Positions 1-5,517 of a DNA stretch of 7,598 bases are shown one piece after another (positions within the stretch are counted from its first letter, which is position 1; each line of letters begins with the position of its first letter). The stretch is from Candidatus Omnitrophota bacterium (lineage in GTDB: Bacteria > Omnitrophota > Gorgyraeia > Duberdicusellales > 4484-171). Where the stretch lies: contig JAIPHS010000044.1 of the NCBI GenBank assembly GCA_021735105.1, positions 1 to 7,598 on the forward strand, given 5' to 3'. Position numbers and translations under genes: made by a program. Below the pieces are notes generated by a model that made no database searches, was not told the origin of the DNA, and was given only the letters and a program-made list of their open reading frames with translations.

Positions 1-24
1 TTCTATTTTTTCTCTTAATTGCAT
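1..24 (-). CDS. Start of a possible methylenetetrahydrofolate reductase (metF-like), cut by the window edge
   Basis: An ATG at 24-22 overlaps the end of folD in another frame and stays open to the left edge, reading MQLREKIE. Upstream lies AAGG about 10 bases before the ATG, a usable ribosome binding site. Many bacterial methylenetetrahydrofolate reductases begin with a similar short helix of the form M-x-L-(R/K)-E-K-(L/I)-E. The position, directly after fchA and folD, also fits metF, which follows these genes in acetogen methyl-branch clusters. Eight residues are too few to prove identity, so the call rests mainly on context. It could be any other gene, or a chance open frame. Confidence 0.35.
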
Positions 25-854
25 AGTTTTTTTGCCTTAAGTAAATTTTTAAAAAGAAAAAGCGAGGTTAATTTTCCTATTCCTGCCGGAACAGGGCTAA
101 TAAATGAAGCCTTTTTTATGGCTTGCTCAAATTCTATATCACCCACAACTTTTGAACCTTTCTTAGATACCCCCACATCAATTACAATTGCACCTTTTTT
201 TATCCATTCTCCTTTTATAAAATGCGGTTTTCCAACTGCCGAAATCAGAAGATCAGCATTTTTTATATAAAAAGGAAGTCTTTGCTTTTGATAAGTAGCA
301 ATATGAGTAATAGTTACAGTGGCAAATTTTTGGCCAAGTAATAAGGTTAATGGTTTACCGATCAACGTAGAAAACCCTACTACAGTAATATCTTTACCAT
401 ACAAATCAATGCCTAAAGATTCAATTGTTGCAAGCACCGCCAAAACTGTCGGAGAAACAAAAGTTAAATCATTATAAAACATTCTTCCTAAATTATAAGA
501 ACTGACTCCTTCTATATCTTTCCCAGGGGAAATTGCTGAAAAAATTTCTTTTGTTTCCCAATCAGAAGGAAAAGGTTTATTTACAATTACCCCATCTACA
601 TTGTTATCTTGATTAAGTTTTTCTATAACTTTTATTGCCTCTTTTTGTCTTATTTTGTCAGAAAGTTTATAGAAAGAAAAATCAATCCCGATTTCTTTTG
701 CCACTCTTTTTTGATTTTTTATATAAATCTCTGCATCCGGAGCCTGGCCAATTTGCAAAGAAGCTAAAGAAACCGGAGACAAAGCTTCACTTTCAGCAAT
801 TAAATCCCTCTTTAATTGCTTAGTAATCTTTTCTATATTAATAACTTTTCCCAT
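15..854 (-). CDS. folD: FolD-family methylenetetrahydrofolate dehydrogenase, cyclohydrolase site altered
   Basis: A 279-residue cytosolic enzyme of usual FolD length. The family oxidises 5,10-methylene-THF to 5,10-methenyl-THF with NAD(P)+ and normally also hydrolyses this to 10-formyl-THF. The N-terminal catalytic domain covers about 1-140, the Rossmann domain about 141-245. Family marks are Tyr44 in AEIYIKNQKR, KDIEG at 112-116, VVGFSTLIGKP at 158-168, GEWIKKGAIVIDVG at 215-228 and PVPAGIG at 254-260. The catalytic lysine four residues after the tyrosine is Gln48 (codon CAA, 711-713). The usual Gln of VQLPLP is Asn92 and the usual Asp of KDVDG is Glu115. The PCTP motif reads SPTV (134-137), and PVPGGVGPMT reads PVPAGIGKLT. 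The frame is intact, so this is not a decayed gene. AAAGGA at 863-868 gives an 8-base spaced ribosome site inside fchA. I infer it retains only the dehydrogenase step, with FchA doing the other. Confidence 0.9.
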   Translation of the reverse strand: MGKVINIEKITKQLKRDLIAESEALSPVSLASLQIGQAPDAEIYIKNQKRVAKEIGIDFSFYKLSDKIRQKEAIKVIEKLNQDNNVDGVIVNKPFPSDWETKEIFSAISPGKDIEGVSSYNLGRMFYNDLTFVSPTVLAVLATIESLGIDLYGKDITVVGFSTLIGKPLTLLLGQKFATVTITHIATYQKQRLPFYIKNADLLISAVGKPHFIKGEWIKKGAIVIDVGVSKKGSKVVGDIEFEQAIKKASFISPVPAGIGKLTSLFLFKNLLKAKKLCN

Positions 855-855
855 T

Positions 856-1407
856 TTATTTGTCCTTTATATTTTTTAAATTATTTTTTACAATTCTTAT
901 ATAATCATCTTTTTTACCAGATATTTTATTATTATCTTCTAGATTGAGAATCGCACTTAATAAAGAAAGTTTAATAAATTCAAGGCCTAAGTTAAAATCA
1001 CTTTTTATACCCTTTTTTATATCAAAATCCAGCTCTTTGGCAAGCAAAAACACCTTATAAGATGATCTAGCAAGAGTTTTTAAAAGATGAGTTACTTCTT
1101 TTAAATATTTTTTCCGGTCTTGGCCTTTGCTTTTCATCATTTTTGAAAAAAGTTGGCCATCTTTATCAATATAAGGATAAATCTCTTTTTTAAATTTTAT
1201 TATCTTACCCAATCGATTATTTAGTTTATTTTTTTTTACTTTGGAATTATTTTTAGTTTTAGTATGATTAATTGATTTGACAATCAAAGAGCAACCCAAG
1301 CAAAAAGCTAAAGCACCGGCGCTTCCTCCACCAAGGCCGAGCCCTTTTTTTTCTAAATTATCTAAATAAGGCTTTATTTTATTTCTGTAACCTATTGCTG
1401 CAATCAT
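856..1407 (-). CDS. fchA: Cyclodeaminase/cyclohydrolase family protein, probable methenyl-THF cyclohydrolase
   Basis: A 183-residue helical protein of the family that includes FchA and the cyclodeaminase domain of FTCD. FchA converts 5,10-methenyl-THF to 10-formyl-THF. Support: the glycine-rich loop GLGLGGGSAGALA at 22-34 after one N-terminal helix; a Lys/Asn-rich stretch at about 49-75; the central helix with YIDKDGQLFSKMM at 79-91; and the KSDFNLG segment at 135-141 followed by a helix ending AILNLEDN (152-159), matching the family pattern SD-x3-G...N-x4-N. The start ATG lacks a clear Shine-Dalgarno; the leader is a repeat (1421-1461). folD follows after one base, so the two are almost surely cotranscribed and translationally coupled. 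The family also includes formimino-THF cyclodeaminases, but the folD partner favours the cyclohydrolase. Compared with the family it is lysine-rich and divergent. Confidence 0.8.
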   Translation of the reverse strand: MIAAIGYRNKIKPYLDNLEKKGLGLGGGSAGALAFCLGCSLIVKSINHTKTKNNSKVKKNKLNNRLGKIIKFKKEIYPYIDKDGQLFSKMMKSKGQDRKKYLKEVTHLLKTLARSSYKVFLLAKELDFDIKKGIKSDFNLGLEFIKLSLLSAILNLEDNNKISGKKDDYIRIVKNNLKNIKDK

Positions 1408-1420
1408 ATTTTAAATTTTT

Positions 1421-1461
1421 ATCTGTGTATATCTTAGTTTAATCTGTGTTTATCTGTGCAA
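1421..1461. repeat. Tandem ATCTGTG word-repeat between rnhB and fchA, overlapping the rnhB 3' end
   Basis: Four units of 10-11 bases lie head to tail: 1421-1430, 1431-1441 (degenerate), 1442-1451 and 1452-1461. Three carry a perfect ATCTGTG (1421, 1442, 1452). Read along the genes, the word is CACAGAT. The rightmost unit lies inside rnhB and encodes its final His-Arg-stop. The rest forms the fchA leader, which has no good ribosome site. Confidence 0.75.
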
Positions 1462-2007
1462 CAAAAAACTGCGCCGATGCAGCGGTGAAAGTTTATATTG
1501 ATTAATTAATAAATAATGTTCTTTAGTGGGATAACCCTTATGTTTAGAAAAATTCCACTCCGGGTAAATAAAATCGGCTATCTTCATCATATAATCTCTT
1601 GTAACCTTAGCAACTATAGAAGCGCAGGCTACCTGAGCTATTCTTTGATCTGCTTTTTTAATACACTTATATTTTATATCTAAAGTAGTCCTAAAGCAAT
1701 TTCCGTCTATTATAAATTCAGCTTTACTAAATTTAGCATCTTTATCAATCAATCCGCTTATTGCCCTTTGGGCAGCTAAAAAAGTTGCTTTTAAAATATT
1801 TAATTCTTCTATCTCTTGTTGAGAAGCTTCACTAACTACGTAATCACAATTTTCTAATATCCAAGAGAAAACAAGTTCTCTTTTATTTACTGATAAACTC
1901 TTTGAATCTTTAACTGGATAAGGAAATCTATTACGAAAAGTTAAAGCACAAACCACAACAGGCCCTGCCAAAGGACCTCTACCTGCTTCATCGATTCCTA
2001 CTACCAT
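1450..2007 (-). CDS. rnhB: Ribonuclease HII
   Basis: A 185-residue RNase HII, which cuts the RNA strand of RNA-DNA hybrids and removes single ribonucleotides from DNA. The four metal-binding acids are visible: Asp6 and Glu7 in GIDEAGRGPLAGP, Asp101 in FIIDGN, and Asp120 in KKAD. ACASIVAKVTRD (127-138) is the family signature. Tyr159 in HKGYPT is the tyrosine expected at the RNA-DNA junction. The protein ends with the usual SPLHRRSF followed by four extra residues, LLHR, of which the last two and the stop come from a repeat. The start is fixed: an in-frame stop lies five codons upstream of ATG 2007, within the GGTTAATT repeat. There is almost no N-terminal extension and no Shine-Dalgarno. The order trmD-rplS-rnhB is conserved in many bacteria. 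Confidence 0.96.
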   Translation of the reverse strand: MVVGIDEAGRGPLAGPVVVCALTFRNRFPYPVKDSKSLSVNKRELVFSWILENCDYVVSEASQQEIEELNILKATFLAAQRAISGLIDKDAKFSKAEFIIDGNCFRTTLDIKYKCIKKADQRIAQVACASIVAKVTRDYMMKIADFIYPEWNFSKHKGYPTKEHYLLINQYKLSPLHRRSFLLHR

Positions 2008-2009
2008 CT

Positions 2010-2041
2010 GGTTAATTGGTTAATTGGTTAATTGGTTAATT
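2010..2041. repeat. Four tandem copies of GGTTAATT directly before the rnhB start
   Basis: The 8-base word GGTTAATT occurs four times without error, ending two bases before the rnhB start codon on the minus strand. It contains in-frame stops and no Shine-Dalgarno, so it forms the whole immediate leader of rnhB. The last copy pairs with ATTAACC at 2044-2050 across a three-base loop. Confidence 0.9.
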
Positions 2042-2050
2042 TTATTAACC

Positions 2051-2080
2051 ACTCACCAATTAACTACTCACAAATTAACT
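2051..2080. repeat. Two 15-base direct repeats after the rplS stop, related in inverted sense to GGTTAATT
   Basis: ACTCACCAATTAACT (2051-2065) is followed at once by ACTCACAAATTAACT (2066-2080), one mismatch in 15. Both contain AATTAAC, the complement of the GTTAATT word at 2010-2041, so the spacer as a whole (2010-2080) is an inverted arrangement able to fold on itself. It lies between the rplS stop and the rnhB start. Without a following U-run it is not a classic terminator. Confidence 0.8.
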
Positions 2081-2084
2081 ATTT

Positions 2085-2432
2085 TTAGGCATTAGTTGCC
2101 TTACGACCGACTCTGCCTCTTAGATAGTAAAGCTTGCTTCTGCGCGGCCGCCTTTTACTTTTCTTTATTAATTCAATTCTTTCAATTTTAGGTGAATAAT
2201 AAGGAAATGTAACCTCATAAACCTGGCCATAAGCAATCCTTCTAACAGTAAATGATTTCCTCTGCATCTGACCTTGGGATTTAATTACAACACCTTCAAC
2301 AGGATGCAGGCGAGTCTTTCCTTTTTCAACTATCTTGTAAAATACTTTAACTATATCACCTTGATTAAATTCTGGATAATCTTTTTTATAAGATTCTTTT
2401 AATTCTTTTTCGATACTATTTAATTTTCCCAT
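2085..2432 (-). CDS. rplS: 50S ribosomal protein L19
   Basis: L19 sits at the interface of the 30S and 50S subunits. From the chosen start it has 115 residues, the usual length. Family blocks are FNQGDIVKV at 22-30, VEGVVI at 45-50, SFTVRRIAYG at 60-69, SPKIERIEL at 80-88 and LYYLRGRVGRKA at 101-112. An upstream in-frame ATG at 2444 would add MEVK. I prefer ATG 2432 because the sequence between the two is a perfect GGAGGT (2437-2442) ideally spaced for the downstream codon, and because L19 usually starts close to this helix. The gene lies after trmD and before rnhB, as in many bacteria, though the usual rpsP and rimM are not next to trmD here. Confidence 0.97.
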   Translation of the reverse strand: MGKLNSIEKELKESYKKDYPEFNQGDIVKVFYKIVEKGKTRLHPVEGVVIKSQGQMQRKSFTVRRIAYGQVYEVTFPYYSPKIERIELIKKSKRRPRRSKLYYLRGRVGRKATNA

Positions 2433-2436
2433 TTTT

Positions 2437-2442
2437 ACCTCC
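2437..2442 (-). promoter_or_regulatory. Strong Shine-Dalgarno of rplS
   Basis: GGAGGT on the minus strand lies four bases before ATG 2432. It overlaps the alternative upstream ATG (2444), so it decides the start. It is the strongest ribosome binding site in the window, fitting a highly expressed ribosomal protein. Confidence 0.8.
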
Positions 2443-2469
2443 ATTAAAAATGTAATTATTTAGCGAATA

Positions 2470-2508
2470 CCTAATGCCATTATTTAATTAATATCCTAAT
2501 TACCTAAT
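2470..2508. repeat. CCTAAT word-repeat between trmD and rplS, overlapping the trmD 3' end
   Basis: CCTAAT occurs at 2470-2475, 2495-2500 and 2503-2508; the last two are eight bases apart. On the gene strand the word is ATTAGG. The trmD stop codon TAG (2496-2498) and the preceding Leu-Gly-Asn codons lie within the two adjacent copies. It is short and degenerate, so taken alone it is weak; the parallel with the other spacers makes it convincing. Confidence 0.55.
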
Positions 2509-3194
2509 AAATCCGGACGTTTTTTTCTTGTCATCTTATCAGCTTCTTGCTTTCTCCACTCTTCTATTTTTTTATGATTGCCTGAAAGTAAAACTTCAGG
2601 CACCTTAAATCCTCGAAAGTTTTCCGGCCTTGTGTAGTGTGGAAAATCTAATGTACTACTCTGAAAACTTTCCTGCTCAATCGACTTTCTATCTGAGACA
2701 ACTCCTGGTATCAGGCGAATTAGACTATCAGAAAAGACCATAGCTGGAAGTTCTCCGCCACTTAATATATAATCACCAATGGAAATTTCTTCATCAGCCA
2801 AATGATTATGCACTCTCTGATCTATGCCCTCATAACGAGGTGCAATTAGCACTAATCTCTGATAATTCAAAAACTCTTTTACTTTATTTTGAGTTAATTC
2901 TTTGCCTTTAGGAGTAAATAATATCTTTCTTGCTTGTTTTGTACCTTTATTATCAGAAGTTTCCTCTTTGCTTAAAATAAACTCAACTGCTTTCCAAACT
3001 GGTTCAATTTGAAAAACCATTCCCCCACCCCCATAAGAAGGCGCATCTATTTTCTTATTAGAATTATCGGAATAATCTCTTAAATTATGGATATTGATCT
3101 TCACTAAGCCCTTATCTTGAGCTCGTTTTATAATTGATTCTTCTAAAACAGGCTTAAACATACCAGGAAAAATTGTAATAATATCAATAATCAT
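2496..3194 (-). CDS. trmD: tRNA (guanine-37-N1)-methyltransferase
   Basis: TrmD transfers a methyl group from S-adenosylmethionine to G37 next to the anticodon, preventing +1 frameshifts. At 232 residues it has normal length. The SPOUT knot region is clear: DAPSYGGGGMVF at 50-61, RYEGIDQRV at 120-128, EISIGDYILSGGELPAM at 136-152 and the expected catalytic Asp156 in FSDSLIRLIPGV. The C-terminal tRNA-binding part has DFPHYTRPENFRGFKVPEVL (183-202) and LLSGNH. The common CGRYEG reads APRYEG, a small departure. AGGA (3204-3207) stands nine bases before ATG 3194 and is itself part of a repeat. The protein ends RPDLLGN, the last residues coming from the CCTAAT repeat. It is followed by rplS, the usual partner. 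Confidence 0.97.
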   Translation of the reverse strand: MIIDIITIFPGMFKPVLEESIIKRAQDKGLVKINIHNLRDYSDNSNKKIDAPSYGGGGMVFQIEPVWKAVEFILSKEETSDNKGTKQARKILFTPKGKELTQNKVKEFLNYQRLVLIAPRYEGIDQRVHNHLADEEISIGDYILSGGELPAMVFSDSLIRLIPGVVSDRKSIEQESFQSSTLDFPHYTRPENFRGFKVPEVLLSGNHKKIEEWRKQEADKMTRKKRPDLLGN

Positions 3195-3202
3195 GCTTAT
3201 AA

Positions 3203-3236
3203 GTCCTACGTCCTACGTCCAAAGCCTAAGGTCAAG
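3203..3236. repeat. GTCCTAC word-repeat between tgt and trmD
   Basis: GTCCTAC occurs twice exactly (3203-3209, 3210-3216), followed by GTCC, then decayed units with a period near seven to about 3236. On the gene strand the word is GTAGGAC, which contains AGGA. The copy nearest trmD therefore serves as a plausible ribosome binding site for it. No strong hairpin is seen. Confidence 0.7.
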
Positions 3237-3242
3237 AAAATA

Positions 3243-4373
3243 TTAAGATACAAGATTATTTCTTTTATATTCAATTAGAAAGTCTTTTTTAAATTTTGCA
3301 AAGTTATTTTCTTCTATTGCTTTTCTTATCTTTTTCATCAAACTGTTATACCAGTAAACATTATGATAAGATAAAAGCTGAATTCCCAACATCTCCCCTG
3401 CATTAATCAAATGACGGATATAGGCTCGAGAAAAATTTTTGCAGCTATAACAACTGCATTCAGAATCTATTGGAGCAGAATCAGATATAAAGGATGAGTT
3501 CCTTATAACAATTTCTCCTTGATTTGTAAAAGCTGTACCAGTGCGTGCATAACGCGTTGGAATAACACAATCAAAAAAATCAACCCCTAAACTTACCGCC
3601 TCAATAATATCTTCAGGTTTCCCATACCCCATAAAATAGCGCAAATACTTATCTTTGGCCAAATCGGTAAGATAGGAAAGAGTATTATACCGTATTTCTT
3701 TTGATTCGCCAACACTTAATCCACCTATACATAAACCATCCACTTCTAATTTATCGATTTCTACTAGGCATTTTTGCCGTAAATCCTTATAAGTTGATCC
3801 TTGGACTATCCCAAACAATAGATTTTCTAGATTTCCCTGCTTTTTAAAATGATCTTTTGTCCGTTTCGCCCAGGCAATAGTCCTATTTGTAGCTTCTTCT
3901 GCCTTTTTGTAATCAGCTGGATTTTTAATACACTCATCCAAAGGTACAAAAATATCAGAATCAAGGGCTATTTGAATGTCAATAACATCCTCAGGAGTCA
4001 AAAAGATCTTATTTCCGTCTAAATGAGACCTGAACTCAACCCCTTTATCTTCTACCTTACGTAAACGAGCCAAGCTAAATATTTGGTAACCGCCGCTATC
4101 AGTTAAAATCGGCTTATCAACTCCCATAAACTTACCCAAACCGCCCATTTTCTTAATAACCTCAAGCCCGGGACGAAGATAAAGATGATATGCATTAGCT
4201 AAATAGCCTTGTACACCAATTTCAGAAAGTTGCCGGCTGGTTAGCCCCTTAACCGTGCCTTGAGTTGCAACCGGAAAAAAAGCGGGAGTTAACACCTTGC
4301 CTTTTCTAGTAGAAAACACACCGGTTCTTGCTTTTGTATCTTTGCTTTGATTAAGTAACTTAAATACTCTCAT
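3243..4373 (-). CDS. tgt: Queuine/preQ1 tRNA-guanine transglycosylase
   Basis: Bacterial Tgt swaps guanine-34 of GUN-anticodon tRNAs for preQ1, a step to queuosine. From ATG 4373 it has 376 residues, standard for the family. Visible are Asp92 in TDSGGYQIFS, the nucleophile Asp268 in FFDCVIPTRYARTG, the substrate loop GLCIGGLSVGE at 213-223, and the zinc site C306-x-C308-x2-C311 with His337. An alternative TTG start at 4409 would overlap the ruvB stop and add 12 residues. I prefer ATG 4373 because the family begins only a few residues before the FKLL strand; neither start has a strong Shine-Dalgarno. It follows ruvB closely. In many bacteria queA lies between ruvB and tgt; here it is absent, so queA must lie elsewhere or be missing. 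Confidence 0.96.
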   Translation of the reverse strand: MRVFKLLNQSKDTKARTGVFSTRKGKVLTPAFFPVATQGTVKGLTSRQLSEIGVQGYLANAYHLYLRPGLEVIKKMGGLGKFMGVDKPILTDSGGYQIFSLARLRKVEDKGVEFRSHLDGNKIFLTPEDVIDIQIALDSDIFVPLDECIKNPADYKKAEEATNRTIAWAKRTKDHFKKQGNLENLLFGIVQGSTYKDLRQKCLVEIDKLEVDGLCIGGLSVGESKEIRYNTLSYLTDLAKDKYLRYFMGYGKPEDIIEAVSLGVDFFDCVIPTRYARTGTAFTNQGEIVIRNSSFISDSAPIDSECSCYSCKNFSRAYIRHLINAGEMLGIQLLSYHNVYWYNSLMKKIRKAIEENNFAKFKKDFLIEYKRNNLVS

Positions 4374-4405
4374 AATAAATTCAGATTTAGGTTGAGGATG
4401 AGATA

Positions 4406-5401
4406 TCAAAAGGTTTGTAGATGTTGGTGGGATTTTTTGGTGGCAATTCGGCCGCGGGAGCTTCGGGTTACAAAACCTTTAGTAAGAAGGTAAGGTTCAA
4501 CTACATCCTCTAGAGTCTGGCGATCTTCACCTAACGATGCGGCAATTGCATCTATTCCGGCCGGACCGCCTTGATAGATATTTATAAGTGCAGAAAGATA
4601 TTTCCTGTCAAGATCATCAAAACCCTGGCCATCTATGCCTACTTTTTGTAGTGCAGTTTTTGTTATCTCTAAATTAATTTTTCCATCTCCCTCAACTTGC
4701 GCATAGTCTCTAATCCGTTTCAACAAACGATTAGATAAACGAGGAGCACCTCGAGACCGACTAGCAATCTCAAGACAGCTATCTTTATCAATCGGCACAT
4801 CTAACAGCCTTGCGCTTCGTGAAACAACCGAAGTTAACTCATCAATTGGATAAAAATCAAAATCAAAAAACAAACCAAATCTCCCCCGTAATGGCGCACT
4901 CAAGAGGCCCTTTTTAGTAGTTGCCCCAATTAAGGTAAATGGCTGTAAGTTAAATTTGACACTCTTTGCATAGGGCCCTTTATCAATTATAAAATCAATT
5001 TGAAAATTCTCCATAGCCGGATATAAAAATTCTTCAACCACTTTTGATACTCGGTGAATTTCATCGATAAATAAAACATCACCTTTTTCTAAATTAGTAA
5101 GAATTCCCACTAAATCACCGGCCCGTTCAATCGCCGGACCGCTAGTTGAAGTAAGTTTTGCTTTCATCTCTTTTGCAACACAATAAGCAAGTGAAGTTTT
5201 CCCCAAGCCAGGAGGCCCGGAAAGCAAAAGATGTTCAATCGGCTCTTCTCTTTTTTTTGCGGCCTTAATTGCAACTCGCAAAGCAGATACAGTATTCTTT
5301 TGGCCGGTAAACTCATCAAGGCTTTTGGGACGTAAAGAAAGGTTTACAATTTGCTCTTCTTCGTTTTCTCCTAAATAATCAACAAATCTTTTATCACTCA
5401 T
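4406..5401 (-). CDS. ruvB: Holliday junction branch migration ATPase RuvB
   Basis: RuvB is the hexameric AAA+ motor that, with RuvA, drives branch migration in recombinational repair. All 331 residues are present and the length is normal. Walker A is GPPGLGKTS (62-70), Walker B LFIDE (110-114), sensor 1 GATTKKG (159-165), the arginine finger Arg174 in PLRGRFG, and sensor 2 RGAPRLSNRLLKR (217-229). The C-terminal winged helix holds GGPAGIDAIAASLGEDR (278-294) and ends with GFVTRSSRGRIAT. The usual PLRDRFG has Gly for Asp, a mild change. ruvA and ruvC are not next to it. The 116-base spacer upstream holds a large inverted repeat. The stop is TGA, evidence for the standard code. Confidence 0.97.
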   Translation of the reverse strand: MSDKRFVDYLGENEEEQIVNLSLRPKSLDEFTGQKNTVSALRVAIKAAKKREEPIEHLLLSGPPGLGKTSLAYCVAKEMKAKLTSTSGPAIERAGDLVGILTNLEKGDVLFIDEIHRVSKVVEEFLYPAMENFQIDFIIDKGPYAKSVKFNLQPFTLIGATTKKGLLSAPLRGRFGLFFDFDFYPIDELTSVVSRSARLLDVPIDKDSCLEIASRSRGAPRLSNRLLKRIRDYAQVEGDGKINLEITKTALQKVGIDGQGFDDLDRKYLSALINIYQGGPAGIDAIAASLGEDRQTLEDVVEPYLLTKGFVTRSSRGRIATKKSHQHLQTF

Positions 5402-5416
5402 AATTAATTAATTGCC

Positions 5417-5501
5417 ATCAACGAATGTACGAATATTTTACGAATATACGAATAATATTTTCTTAATTCGTAAATTAGTATAGATTCGTACATTCGTCGA
5501 T
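5417..5501. repeat. Large inverted repeat built of ACGAAT words, between scpA and ruvB
   Basis: The left arm ACGAATGTACGAAT (5421-5434) is perfectly complementary to 5484-5497. The pairing extends outward by three bases after one mismatch (5417-5419 with 5499-5501). A second nested stem pairs TTACGAAT (5438-5445) with ATTCGTAA (5466-5473). ACGAAT occurs four times on the left side (5421, 5429, 5440, 5448) and its complement three times on the right (5466, 5484, 5492). No U-run follows, so it is not a typical terminator. A weak TATAAT (5500-5505, minus strand) with a poor -35 lies at the edge; a ruvB promoter there is possible but unproven. Confidence 0.9.
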
Positions 5502-5517
5502 TATATCCGTCCTTTAA

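Noticed and set aside
19..270. Plus-strand open frame of 83 codons
   Set aside because: It lies wholly opposite folD, has no family resemblance, and is a shadow of the conserved coding strand.
635..823. Plus-strand open frame of 62 codons
   Set aside because: Opposite the conserved folD N-terminal domain; no ribosome site or recognisable domain.
15..854. FolD as a decaying pseudogene because of its altered active site
   Set aside because: The frame is full length, with a good ribosome site, intact Rossmann core and conservative substitutions such as Asp to Glu; decay would be expected to bring stops or frameshifts.
2010..2080. CRISPR array
   Set aside because: Units of 8 and 15 bases without unique spacers; far too short and no cas genes.
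4374..4409. Upstream TTG start of tgt
   Set aside because: It would add 12 residues not expected from the family and overlap ruvB, with no ribosome site; kept only as an alternative.
5402..5517. A remnant of scpB or a small gene in the spacer after scpA
   Set aside because: Only 116 bases, filled by an inverted repeat with stops; no ScpB-like peptide can be read.
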